From contig CAZVLE010000108.1 in the NCBI GenBank assembly GCA_964627855.1, positions 1 to 25,520 on the forward strand: DNA of 25,520 bases, in the 5' to 3' direction. The notes under the pieces are model-generated. The model worked only from the letters and a program-made list of their open reading frames with translations, ran no database searches and was not told the origin of the DNA. Of the stretch, positions 13,659-22,199 are shown one piece after another (within the stretch, counting starts at the first letter, position 1; the number at the start of each line of letters is the position of its first letter). A program made the translations under genes and the position numbers. The DNA is from CAZVLE01 sp964627855. GTDB taxonomy: Bacteria; Bacillota; Dethiobacteria; DTU022.

Positions 13659-16346
13659 TTGTCACCTAAAAAAACTACCAAGAAAAATAATGTATTTCAA
13701 CCTGCAGTAAATAATCAAACCGACAAACATACTCAAACTTCTATTTCTATAGCTTCCGTGCTTTTAATTTTTATGCTGATTGTAATGGCTTCATTATTGA
13801 TTGCCGGACCTTTTTTCCGTGGTTTATTCTTTACTCGCGAGCTGCTTTATGCCCAGGCCGTGGTATTTGCTACTTTAATGGTCTGGGGGATTTTTCGCCT
13901 CTCCAAGAAAGATAGCCGTTTTATAGAAACTCCGCTTGATTTGTGTTTGGTAATTCTAATAATTGCCTACATCGTTTCTTTTTTCTTTGCAGTATATAAA
14001 CGTGCTGCATTAGAAGAGACAATGAAGATTATGATGTACTTTATTATTTACCTGGTGGTAACTGATATTTGCCGTTATTACAATTTATTCATCAATGAGA
14101 AGACCCAAAACAGCAGAGATAGTAAAGCTGAACTAATAGATCCTGATTTGCCTCCACCAGGCTTACGAATAATATTACATCTGCTATTGTTAGCAGCAAC
14201 AGTTGTTGCTATAGCAAGCCTTCTGTCTCCGATCTTATCCTGGGAATATCTTGGTACTTATACATCCTACCGTATTGGCTCTCCTATGGGTTATGCTAAT
14301 ACGGCAGCTGCTTACATGATGGCAGCTTATTTGATGACCCTTGCTCTTGCTTCACTGGCCAGCAAGAAATTAAGGCCGTTTTATATGCTTCCAGCAGCTC
14401 TGATGTTGATTGTCATTGTCCTAACCTTTTCCCGGGGAGCCTGGCTGCTAATGCCACCACTGGCTTTGTTGTTAATCTTTGCTTCTGCTCCCGGTGAAAG
14501 GATGCGCTCATTTCTTTACCTGGCGGTAACTGCTTTAGCAGCAGTTCCGGTAGCTTTTTTATTAGATTCCTATTTTCGCTCGGGAGAAGTAATCCCGGTT
14601 TTAGTTCTAATGGCAGCTTCTTTATTATTAGTTTTCTTACTTAGTTTTTTGGTAGAGTTTTATTTAAGTCAAGATAAAAAAAGACAACTTCTAATTGCTG
14701 GTGTATCTCTGGGATTAGCTTTCATTATACTCTTATTTGTTGCGATTATTCCTATTTTTGCTCCCATAGCACTAGAACTTGGTCCTGATCAACCTGCAAA
14801 GATCCAAACCATTGAGCAAGTTATAGAAAGGGTTCAACCGGAGCAGGAATATACATTGAGGTTAGCAATAAATGCCAGTGATGCTGAAGCTTTGGATCCT
14901 GAACAGGCCTTTTACGTATGGGGAATCAAAGTGCTTGAAGGTGTGCCTGGTTATAGAAATATTACACTTATTGACTACAAGGGAGAGGCAACATCTGCTT
15001 GGGAAGAAAAAGAGTTTACCTTCAAAACCGGTTCGGAGGTTACTCGCCTCGAAGTCCATATCTTTAATGAATATCCAGGCACTGCATTTAAGGTAAAATC
15101 AGTTGAGCTTACTGATGGGGAAAGGGTCCAAAACCTGCGCTTCGTATATAGCAGGATCTTGCCTGAGCGTTTTTATGATCGCCTCTTTTCCTATTCCAGG
15201 GATTCGAACATTGACATGCGTTTCGAACTATTCCGTGATGCTCTCAAGGTGATCAGAGATTATCCAGTTTTCGGGGCAGGGGGAGGAGGCTGGGATGCAT
15301 TATTTTACGGTTACCAGGAACGCGAGTATCATTCCAGAGCGGTTCATAATCATTTTCTAGAAGTATGGATAGAGGCCGGCATTATCGGTTTCATTGCATT
15401 TATAGGGATATGGCTCAGTTTCTTGGCAGCCTTTATCCGCAACTGCTTTAAAAGAGGTAAATATGCTTTAAGGTGGCAGTATTGGACTGCCTGTTTCGTT
15501 CCCGTAGCAGCGCTTGGTTTGCACAGCACCATAGATTGGAATTTTTCGATTGGAGCAGTAGGGATCTTTCTCTTTACTTTTCTCGGAGCTGGGCGCAGCC
15601 TCGATCGTTTCAACTGGTTCAAATCCTCAGGTACCCAAGAAACAAGTTCTCCTAAAGCCGGCTGGATAACCGGTTCAGTAGCTACATTAATCGGCATCTT
15701 GTTATTTATTTATACCTTAGTCTTGATCAGTGGTTCGCATGCCACTGTTCGCTCGCAGCAATTACTGGAAAGAAATATAATCAAGCAGGCAACCATTGAG
15801 ATGGAAAAGGCAATTACCCGGGATTCATTTAGAGCTGTCAATTACCATAACCTCAATGCAGTTATCGAGGAACAGCTTCAAAGAACCAATAATCCTGACC
15901 TGATCCCTGTTGTCCTTACCCTGGCTTTGCGAGCTTATGAACTTGAACCCTTCAATCCTACTTTTTTTATTCGCTATGGAGATCTCTTAATCAGATATAT
16001 CGATATTGATGAAGGACTTAGTTACATTGATCGCATCATCGACATAAGGCCGTTTTTTGAAGAAAGTTACCGTGAATATGCCTGGCCACGGGTTCGGCTG
16101 GCAGAGTTTTTCATCGAGAACAATATGACTTCTGAAGCAGAAAGGCTTTTAGATGATGTATTTGCAGTTGAAGTGCTGATGAAGGAGCGTTTGGGAACCA
16201 GCAAACCACTATATTTTTATCTTGGTAAAGCCTATTTCTTAAGAGGAGAATACAGCGCTGCATTTAATTACTTTATGGCGGTAGATGAAACTGATCGGAT
16301 GTATGAGCAGGCACAAAGCCATATGGAAATGATCAAGGGGATGTGA
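13659..16346 (+). CDS. O-antigen ligase/Wzy-family membrane protein with extracytoplasmic insert and TPR tail
   Basis: Polytopic membrane protein of the Wzy_C (O-antigen ligase/polymerase) superfamily, which transfers or polymerises lipid-linked glycans outside the membrane. Many helices occupy about residues 35-370. A soluble segment follows, roughly 385-510, with beta-rich sequence (YTLRLAINAS, AWEEKEFTFKTGSEVTRLEVHIF) like a carbohydrate-binding module. The signature region RDYPVFGAGGGGWDALF through SRAVHNHFLEVWIEAGIIGF supplies the His/Glu motif typical of the large loop. The last about 180 residues are TPR-like helices (TLALRAYELEPFNPTFFIRYGDLLI). The ATG at 13653 lies one base after GGAGGT; the TTG at 13659 has ideal 7-base spacing, so I prefer it. 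In Gram-positive bacteria such proteins are thought to act on wall glycopolymers; the substrate is unknown. Confidence 0.85.
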   Translation: MSPKKTTKKNNVFQPAVNNQTDKHTQTSISIASVLLIFMLIVMASLLIAGPFFRGLFFTRELLYAQAVVFATLMVWGIFRLSKKDSRFIETPLDLCLVILIIAYIVSFFFAVYKRAALEETMKIMMYFIIYLVVTDICRYYNLFINEKTQNSRDSKAELIDPDLPPPGLRIILHLLLLAATVVAIASLLSPILSWEYLGTYTSYRIGSPMGYANTAAAYMMAAYLMTLALASLASKKLRPFYMLPAALMLIVIVLTFSRGAWLLMPPLALLLIFASAPGERMRSFLYLAVTALAAVPVAFLLDSYFRSGEVIPVLVLMAASLLLVFLLSFLVEFYLSQDKKRQLLIAGVSLGLAFIILLFVAIIPIFAPIALELGPDQPAKIQTIEQVIERVQPEQEYTLRLAINASDAEALDPEQAFYVWGIKVLEGVPGYRNITLIDYKGEATSAWEEKEFTFKTGSEVTRLEVHIFNEYPGTAFKVKSVELTDGERVQNLRFVYSRILPERFYDRLFSYSRDSNIDMRFELFRDALKVIRDYPVFGAGGGGWDALFYGYQEREYHSRAVHNHFLEVWIEAGIIGFIAFIGIWLSFLAAFIRNCFKRGKYALRWQYWTACFVPVAALGLHSTIDWNFSIGAVGIFLFTFLGAGRSLDRFNWFKSSGTQETSSPKAGWITGSVATLIGILLFIYTLVLISGSHATVRSQQLLERNIIKQATIEMEKAITRDSFRAVNYHNLNAVIEEQLQRTNNPDLIPVVLTLALRAYELEPFNPTFFIRYGDLLIRYIDIDEGLSYIDRIIDIRPFFEESYREYAWPRVRLAEFFIENNMTSEAERLLDDVFAVEVLMKERLGTSKPLYFYLGKAYFLRGEYSAAFNYFMAVDETDRMYEQAQSHMEMIKGM

Positions 16347-16356
16347 AGTCCTTCAA

Positions 16357-17190
16357 ATGTTCATGAAAAGGTATATATATAGTAACTTCAAGGCGCGGAT
16401 AAGAACTGGCAGAAAACTATTAATCTGGCTTTGTGGAGGTTTATGTTTGCTGCTTTGCATGTTTATTGCCGCTTGCGCTGAAGATAGACAGGATTTTCCG
16501 ACAGGAAAGGATGAGGGAATAATGGAATATGCCAGCATTGAAAAAAATGAATCAAAGCCACCTTTAGATCAAAGCGTTCCGGAGGAACTGGAAACGGCAA
16601 CGCTGGCTATGGGCTGATTTTGGGGACCTGATGCCCGGTTCGGGCAGATTAAAGGAGTTTACCGCACCAGGGTAGGTTATGCAGGAGGCTCACTGGAGAA
16701 TCCCACCTACCGGCGGTTAGGCGATCATACCGAAACCATCCAAATAGATTATGATGCAAACCTGATTTCTTACGATGAAATACTACTTTTATTCTGGGGC
16801 CTTCATAATCCAACGCTACAACCATGGTCCAGGCAGTATATGTCGATTATATTTACACATGATCAAGAACAGCATAAAGTAGCATTAGCGAGCAAAAAAG
16901 ACCATGAGGAGCTTAGCGGAAGTAAGATCTATACCGAAATAAAACCTTTTGAGCAGTTTTACCTGGCGGAAGATTACCATCAAAAGTATTATTTACAAGG
17001 AGATCGGGTGCTTTTCAGAGAAATTCAAGCTTACTATAAAATATTTAGTGAGCTGGTAGGCTCAACGGTTGCTGCGAGACTGAACGGATATGTAGCCGGT
17101 TATGGAGATCCGGCTTTAATCAGGGAGGAGATCATGGACTATGGTTTATCCCCCGAGGGCCAAAAATTATTTTCCAATTACCAGAAGTAG
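16357..17190 (+). CDS. msrA: Lipoprotein peptide-methionine (S)-S-oxide reductase MsrA with in-frame TGA (selenocysteine) at the catalytic site
   Basis: Reduces methionine-S-sulfoxide in proteins, here probably on the outer face of the membrane. The reading opens at 16357 (or ATG 16363) with a signal ending IAAC (Cys40), then a linker. It reaches ATLAMG and TGA at 16615-16617, and continues in the same frame as FWGPDARFGQIKGVYRTRVG to 17190. MsrA has GCFWG here, so TGA replaces exactly the catalytic Cys codon (residue 87), as in known Sec-MsrA proteins. The rest is complete MsrA: TRVGYAGG, GDHTETIQIDYD, ISYDEILLLFWGLHNPT, SRQYMSIIF. A hairpin 14 bases past TGA fits a bacterial SECIS. No Cys follows the Sec, so there is no resolving Cys. 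It starts 10 bases after the ligase stop, likely one operon. A plain nonsense mutation is less likely because both sides are conserved. Confidence 0.85.
16632..16646 (+). promoter_or_regulatory. Candidate bacterial SECIS hairpin of msrA
   Basis: TGCCCG (16632-16637), loop GTT, CGGGCA (16641-16646): a perfect 6-base stem. If the top pair opens, the loop is GGUUC, resembling the GGU loops of bacterial SECIS elements. It starts 14 bases after the TGA and its loop is about 21 bases downstream, inside the range known for bacterial selenoprotein mRNAs. It lies within coding sequence, as bacterial SECIS elements do. Confidence 0.65.
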
Positions 17191-17308
17191 GCTGTTACTA
17201 AAACTTGCTCGTTTAGTTTGACACATAGTTTATTTCTTTTATCACCTGGAGTGGCTCATCCTCGTTTAAACTCGACTGCTGTACTTTCCCTGTTAAGTGT
17301 TCCTCAAT

Positions 17309-17337
17309 TTGCTTCAATAACTGCTATTAGTTATAAT
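17309..17337 (+). promoter_or_regulatory. Promoter of the Glu/Gln-rich lipoprotein gene
   Basis: TTGCTT (17309-17314), a 17-base spacer, then TATAAT (17332-17337), about 68 bases before the ATG at 17406. The hexamers equal those of the tRNA-Ala promoter. Confidence 0.65.
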
Positions 17338-17405
17338 TATTTTGATACCATTTTTATTAAGGTTGCGCTAAAAAATATGTAACAAGTACAAAGTGAGGGA
17401 TTCAT

Positions 17406-17957
17406 ATGAAGTTAGCAATTAAAAAGCATGTTTTATTAAGCTTATTAGTCATGTTATTGCTTATCGGTGCTGCTGGTTGTGGCATTTTTATAGCAGGAAA
17501 TTCCGAAACAGAGGATGCTATGGCAGGAGAACATGGCGAATTGCCTGAATGGCTTTCCCTCTCATCGCACACTTTGCGAGATGCCGATGAAGAACTCGAT
17601 GAGGCAAAAGATTCTGGAGAGCTGGAAGAACAGGTCGATCCCAATGAAACCGAAGGTGCAGGATTGGTTCCTGAAGAGAGCCCGGAGATTCCGGAAGCGA
17701 CTACTTCACAACCTTCAGCGGAATCACCTCAACAGGAGCAATCACAGGCTGAACAGGAAAGTTCTGGTGCAGAACCGGGAACGATGGAGTGGATAGAAGA
17801 GCAGCAGAAACAAAGAGAAGCAGCCGAGAGAGCAAGAGAACAAGAGAGAATCCAGGAAATGATTGAAGAAGCAGAAAAACAAGATGAGAGCCAGGGTGGC
17901 TGGTGGAATATTTATAATCAAAACATACCGGGCATAGAGTATGAGCTTGGAGAATAA
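17406..17957 (+). CDS. Hypothetical lipoprotein, low-complexity Glu/Gln-rich
   Basis: A 183-residue protein I do not recognise. The ATG is preceded by GTGAGGG with good spacing, and a promoter-like sequence lies upstream. The signal ends LIGAAGCG, so it should be lipidated at Cys25 and exported. The middle is disordered and rich in Glu, Ser, Pro and Gln (PEESPEIPEATTSQPSAESP). Residues about 125-160 form a charged helix, probably coiled coil (EEQQKQREAAERAREQERIQ). The end is a short hydrophobic/aromatic tag (GGWWNIYNQNIPGIEYELGE) that may bind a partner. It follows msrA by 215 bases with its own promoter. A spacer or tethering role at the envelope is possible but not shown. Confidence 0.8.
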   Translation: MKLAIKKHVLLSLLVMLLLIGAAGCGIFIAGNSETEDAMAGEHGELPEWLSLSSHTLRDADEELDEAKDSGELEEQVDPNETEGAGLVPEESPEIPEATTSQPSAESPQQEQSQAEQESSGAEPGTMEWIEEQQKQREAAERAREQERIQEMIEEAEKQDESQGGWWNIYNQNIPGIEYELGE

Positions 17958-18057
17958 GTCGGCGAGATTAACTTAAAGTAAAGTTGTTTTTTGCCTTGCT
18001 TGAATGCTTAACTTAACCCTTGGACCACAGAATAATTACTGAAAGGGGTTACCGTCT

Positions 18058-18243
18058 TTGTCACTGGTTACACTTGCTGTTGTTGTTTTATTATTTGTCC
18101 TCAACCTCGGTTTGATTTCCTGGGCGATTACCGATCTAATGCCAAGAGAAAAAGTTAAATACTTGCCCAAGTTCGGCTGGATCGCTCTTATTGCCTTACT
18201 CCCCTATGCTTCGATTATCTATTTATTACTCGGACGAAAATAG
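18058..18243 (+). CDS. Small two-helix membrane protein, PLDc_N-like
   Basis: A 61-residue protein starting at TTG (18058), about 10 bases after AAGGGG. It has two hydrophobic helices (LVTLAVVVLLFVLNLGLISWAI and IALIALLPYASIIYLLL) joined by a polar turn LMPREKVKYLPKFG and ends GRK. This matches the phospholipase D N-terminal-type membrane segment family (PLDc_N), which also occurs as stand-alone small proteins of unknown function. The radical SAM gene follows closely. Its coding status rests on the ribosome binding site and the family likeness. Confidence 0.7.
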   Translation: MSLVTLAVVVLLFVLNLGLISWAITDLMPREKVKYLPKFGWIALIALLPYASIIYLLLGRK

Positions 18244-18280
18244 AGTTGGGGTAAAATTACCAGGGGAGGCAGAACTGAAT

Positions 18281-19150
18281 TTGTACCGGGAGACAGAGGC
18301 TTGCAGTGCCCTCCATAAATTAAAACGTAAGATCCCCTACGGGTGGGATCTGAATATCTATCGAGGTTGTGCTCATGCCTGCTCCTATTGTTATGCGCTC
18401 TATACACATTGTTATGTTAACCCCAATGGTGCCGAGGAGTTTTCAAAAGATATCATTGTTAAAATCAATATAGTCGACTTGCTGGAAAAGGAGTTGCGGT
18501 CGCAAAGCTGGCAGAGAGAAGTGATCAATATTGGTGGGGTTACTGACAGCTATCAACCAGCGGAATTAGATCACCGCCTGATGCCGGATATTCTAAAACT
18601 ACTGATAAAATATAAAACTCCAGCCATTATATCGACCAAGTCAGACCTGATTTTACGTGATTATGATTTGATCGATCAGCTTTCCAGAATCACATATATT
18701 AATGTTGCCGCAACTATTACAACCATGGATAAAAACCTGTGCAAGCTGATTGAACCAGGTGCGGCCCCTTCGCGGAAACGCTTTGCCATGCTCAGGGAAT
18801 TTCGTAAGACAAATGCCTCAATCGGTTTGCACGTGATGCCCATATTACCCCTGCTCACAGATGGTCTAGAAAACTTCACGCATCTTTTTAAGGAAGCGGC
18901 AGACTGTGGGGTTGACTATGTTTTGCCCGGAGTGCTTTACCTGAGAGGGCAAACCCGCTCTTTCTTTTTTGCTTTCCTGGAGCGAGAGTTCCCCGGTTTG
19001 CTTGAAAAGTACATGCTACTTTATAAAACCGGCGGAGCAGATAAAGGCTATAAAAGTAAGCTTTACGGTATCATTAATCCACTGCGAGACTCCTATGGTC
19101 TCAGTAAAAGTTATATGACACCGATGCGAGCCAGGCTAAAAGAGCAATAA
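18281..19150 (+). CDS. Radical SAM protein of the SPL (spore photoproduct lyase-like)/Rv2578c group
   Basis: Iron-sulfur, S-adenosylmethionine-dependent enzyme of unknown substrate. The cluster motif is GCAHACSYCYA (CxxxCxxC), preceded by WDLNIYRG as in SPL-family radical SAM proteins. Later come VINIGGVTDSYQPAE, a barrel strand AIISTKSDLI, and GLHVMPILPLLTD. The open frame extends back to 18191 but there overlaps the small membrane gene. GGGGAGG at 18263-18269 suggests starting near TTG 18281 (11 bases) or CTG 18275. The result is about 289 residues, the usual family size. It is not a classic spore photoproduct lyase by length, and a DNA-repair role should not be assumed. The FAD oxidoreductase gene follows after 37 bases in the same direction. 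Confidence 0.85.
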   Translation: MYRETEACSALHKLKRKIPYGWDLNIYRGCAHACSYCYALYTHCYVNPNGAEEFSKDIIVKINIVDLLEKELRSQSWQREVINIGGVTDSYQPAELDHRLMPDILKLLIKYKTPAIISTKSDLILRDYDLIDQLSRITYINVAATITTMDKNLCKLIEPGAAPSRKRFAMLREFRKTNASIGLHVMPILPLLTDGLENFTHLFKEAADCGVDYVLPGVLYLRGQTRSFFFAFLEREFPGLLEKYMLLYKTGGADKGYKSKLYGIINPLRDSYGLSKSYMTPMRARLKEQ

Positions 19151-19187
19151 TGGCCTGGATTAGTTTTTAAAGAGGAGGGGTAGGACG

Positions 19188-20672
19188 ATGACAAAAAAAG
19201 TTGTTATCATCGGTGCCGGAATTGCCGGTCTTTCAGCGGGGATCCATGCTCGCCGTAACGGTTATGAAGCTGAGATATATGAAATGCATGACCTGCCCGG
19301 TGGTTTGTGCACAGCCTGGCAGAGAAAAGGATATACTTTTGACGGTTGCATCCATTATCTTGTAGGCACTAAACCGGGAAGCCAGTTTAACTATTTTTGG
19401 CGTGAAATTGGGGCTCTCGATAATGTGAATATCATTGATCATGACGTCTTCATGAACATAGAGGCAGATGGTGTTGATGAGGCAGTTAAAATTTACTGTG
19501 ATCTTGACAGACTAGAGGAGCACCTGACTGGGCTGGCTCCTGAAGACAGGGCTGTCCTGGCCACCCTATTTGAAGCAGCCAGGGCTTTTGCTGGCGCTAC
19601 TTGGCCTCTAGATAAACCTCATGAACTTTATAAGATATGGCAGATGCCTCTTTTACTTTTTAAAATGATGCCCCTTTTTAAAGTCACGGGGCGATATTCG
19701 CGGATATCAATTCGTGAATATCTGGATGAGGTTAAAAACCCTGTTGTAAAAAAAGCATTGAGTCTGGTTATTCCGGAAGGTTATTCCATGACCAGTTTGC
19801 TTAGCACCCTGGCCGGCTTTCATAACAGAGATTCCGGATTCCCGCAGGGTGGCTCCCTTAAGTTCGTGCAGTCTATTGCGAAACATTTCCTTGAAATGGG
19901 AGGAAAGATCTATTATGGTTGCAGGGTCAAGGAAATCAGTGTCGAGAATAACGAGGCAGTAGGACTGCTTCTTGAAGACGGCAGCACGGTGCAGGGCGAT
20001 CTTGTTATTTCAGCTGCCGACCTGCATCACACTGCTTACAAGCTTCTGCGGGGCAAATACCTCACTTCTCTGATCAAAGAAAGTTTTTCCGAGTTACCCA
20101 CCTACTCTTCAGTGCTGGTTTTTCTGGGAGTCAACGCTGACCTGAGCAGGGAAGCTGAAAATATTGCCCTGAAACTGGATCTGCCAATCAAGATGGGTGA
20201 TCAGGAGAACCACTATCTCTACCTGACGAATTTTTCTTTTGATCCTACCCTCGCACCGCCTGGCAAAACTGTAATCAGGGCTTCGCTTTTCTCTTCCTAC
20301 GATTATTGGAGCAAGCTGGCGAAGAACCGTGACCTTTACAGGGATAGTAAAGAGCAATTGATCAGCCAGGTTGTCAGTGAAGTGAAGAGAGTATATCCTA
20401 TAGCCGCCAGCCAGGTTGAAGCAAGTGATGTGGCAACACCGGTTACATTTAACCGCTACACCAATGTTTACAGGGGAGCCTACATGGGCTGGCTTGCTCC
20501 TCCCGAGTCAGGACGCTTCAGAATACCCAAACAGATACCGAATCTGGAAAATTTTTATCAGATCGGGCAGTGGCTTGAACCACCGGCAGGTTTGCCCGGT
20601 TCAATGCTGAGCGGGAGATATGCAATCCAGCTTATTTGCCATGCCGAAAAAAAACCCTTCAGAACTATTTGA
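19188..20672 (+). CDS. Phytoene desaturase/retinol saturase-like FAD oxidoreductase
   Basis: A 494-residue flavoprotein of the CrtI/amine-oxidase superfamily. The N-terminal dinucleotide-binding motif is VIIGAGIAGLSAGIHARRNG, followed by PGGLCTAWQRKGYTFDGCIH, the typical substrate-side start. The C-terminal FAD motif is GQWLEPPAGLPGSMLSGRYA. No signal or membrane helix is clear; the family acts on isoprenoids or other lipids at the membrane. A strong GAGGAGGGG ribosome binding site precedes the ATG. No carotenoid synthesis genes (phytoene synthase, GGPP synthase) are in the window, so the substrate is open. It is 33 bases upstream of the MATE gene and probably co-transcribed with it. Confidence 0.9.
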   Translation: MTKKVVIIGAGIAGLSAGIHARRNGYEAEIYEMHDLPGGLCTAWQRKGYTFDGCIHYLVGTKPGSQFNYFWREIGALDNVNIIDHDVFMNIEADGVDEAVKIYCDLDRLEEHLTGLAPEDRAVLATLFEAARAFAGATWPLDKPHELYKIWQMPLLLFKMMPLFKVTGRYSRISIREYLDEVKNPVVKKALSLVIPEGYSMTSLLSTLAGFHNRDSGFPQGGSLKFVQSIAKHFLEMGGKIYYGCRVKEISVENNEAVGLLLEDGSTVQGDLVISAADLHHTAYKLLRGKYLTSLIKESFSELPTYSSVLVFLGVNADLSREAENIALKLDLPIKMGDQENHYLYLTNFSFDPTLAPPGKTVIRASLFSSYDYWSKLAKNRDLYRDSKEQLISQVVSEVKRVYPIAASQVEASDVATPVTFNRYTNVYRGAYMGWLAPPESGRFRIPKQIPNLENFYQIGQWLEPPAGLPGSMLSGRYAIQLICHAEKKPFRTI

Positions 20673-20705
20673 AGGTTTCAGCCAGGCTAAACAGGGAGAC
20701 TTGTA

Positions 20706-22187
20706 ATGAATGGAGATCTAAAAAGAGACCAGATTCTACTTAACATAAAAAACGAGGGAGATCTTTGGCAAGAAAAGGGCTCGCCTGAGAATGATCCGGC
20801 CCGAAAATCATTCCTGACCGGGTCACTGGGCAGGCTTGTTTTTAGAAATGCCCTGCCGGCAGTGGCCTCAATGCTCTTTATGGCCCTTTATCATATTGCC
20901 GACGCAGTGATGGTTGGCAGAAGCCTCGGGCCCGAAGCTCTTGCTTCTGTTAATATTCTTTACCCGATCATGGCTTTTTTTATCGGACTGGCGGCCATGA
21001 TCGGAGTCGGTGGCAATGCACGAGTCGCCGTGCTGCAGGGAGCGGGCGAGACTGGAGCAGCGCGTCGTGTGCTTGGATTGGTCATTACTCTTGGAACCGG
21101 TTTAGGTATAATGGGTAGCTTAGTCACGGTTTCAGCTTATCCCCTGATTTTGAGAATACTTGGTACTTCATCTTCTCCTGCGCTTAGTGCCCTGGCAGGA
21201 GAGTATCTGATCACCCTCTATCCTTTCTTTACCATGATGATTCTGATCTTTATCCTGGAGCAGACTGTGCGTAATGACGGTCGTCCAAACTTTGCCACTG
21301 GCATAATGGTCGCGATGGCTGTTTTAAATATCGTTCTCGACTATATCTTTCTTTTTCCCATGAATATGGGTATTGCCGGCGCTGCCCTGGCTACGGGACT
21401 TTCCCAATCCCTGGGAGCTTTAATCTTCATTGCTTATTTCCTGCTAAAAAAAATCCGTAGATTACCTGGACTGCGCATCGGTTGGCCAGGTGGGGGGGCC
21501 GCTGCTATTCGTATGATTGCCTTTAATGGTTCCTCGGAATTTTTGAACAGTGTGGCTGCCGGAGTAACAACTTTTCTTTTTAACCGGGCTTTGCTTAACT
21601 ATGTCGGTAGTGAGGGTGTGGCAGCTTTTGCCATGGTTCAATACCTCTTAATGTTCGGTTCGGTTGTCTATATCGGTATGAGTGTTGGTTCTCAGCCCAT
21701 CCTTAGCTATAATTACGGGGCCGGCCTGATTGACAGGGTAAGGGGCACCCTGAGAATTCTTTTACTGGCCTCTATTCTGCTTTCTCTGATTTTTTTCCTT
21801 TTACTGCGCTGGCAGGCGCCGGCCATGATTTCCCTCTTTATACCAGACCATCCTGAAACTGTTGCCCTGACCATCAATGCTGCTGCCATAATCAGCTGGA
21901 CCCTGCTGTTAATGCCGGTTGGTATTATATGTTCCACCTTTTTTACAGCCCTGGAGAGAGCCGGAAGCTCACTACTGATTGCCCTGTCGCGGGGATTGGT
22001 ATTTACAGTTGTCGGCCTGACAGTATTTCCGACCCTGTGGGGCGATACAGGAATATGGATCACTCCGCTCTTTTCCGAATCCGCAACTGTCCTTTTAACG
22101 GTGGTGCTCATGTTTCGCTGGTCCGCTCAAGCTGGTCCGAATGCCATTTTACAGCAGGCGGAACCACTACCAAATACTGAGTCTTAA
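20706..22187 (+). CDS. MATE-family multidrug/cation efflux transporter
   Basis: A 493-residue membrane exporter using a sodium or proton gradient. About twelve membrane helices form two MatE halves (first from LGRLVFRNALPAVASMLF; second from AIRMIAFNGSSEFLNSVAAG). Typical MATE phrases are ADAVMVGRSLGPEALASVNI, GVGGNARVAVLQGAG and GSQPILSYNYGAG. The charged N-terminal tail of about 35 residues is longer than usual, and a later start near the membrane segment is possible. AGGGAG precedes the ATG at 20706. It ends 12 bases from the convergent EamA gene. Confidence 0.94.
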   Translation: MNGDLKRDQILLNIKNEGDLWQEKGSPENDPARKSFLTGSLGRLVFRNALPAVASMLFMALYHIADAVMVGRSLGPEALASVNILYPIMAFFIGLAAMIGVGGNARVAVLQGAGETGAARRVLGLVITLGTGLGIMGSLVTVSAYPLILRILGTSSSPALSALAGEYLITLYPFFTMMILIFILEQTVRNDGRPNFATGIMVAMAVLNIVLDYIFLFPMNMGIAGAALATGLSQSLGALIFIAYFLLKKIRRLPGLRIGWPGGGAAAIRMIAFNGSSEFLNSVAAGVTTFLFNRALLNYVGSEGVAAFAMVQYLLMFGSVVYIGMSVGSQPILSYNYGAGLIDRVRGTLRILLLASILLSLIFFLLLRWQAPAMISLFIPDHPETVALTINAAAIISWTLLLMPVGIICSTFFTALERAGSSLLIALSRGLVFTVVGLTVFPTLWGDTGIWITPLFSESATVLLTVVLMFRWSAQAGPNAILQQAEPLPNTES

Positions 22188-22199
22188 ACTCATAGGCTG

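Noticed and set aside
16840..17190. A separate 116-residue gene starting at an internal ATG
   Set aside because: It is the C-terminal part of the MsrA reading that begins before the TGA; no ribosome binding site supports an independent start.
18191..18280. N-terminal MPYSPMLRLSI of the radical SAM open frame
   Set aside because: It overlaps the small membrane gene in another frame and has no ribosome binding site; the start near 18281 fits GGGGAGG and family length.
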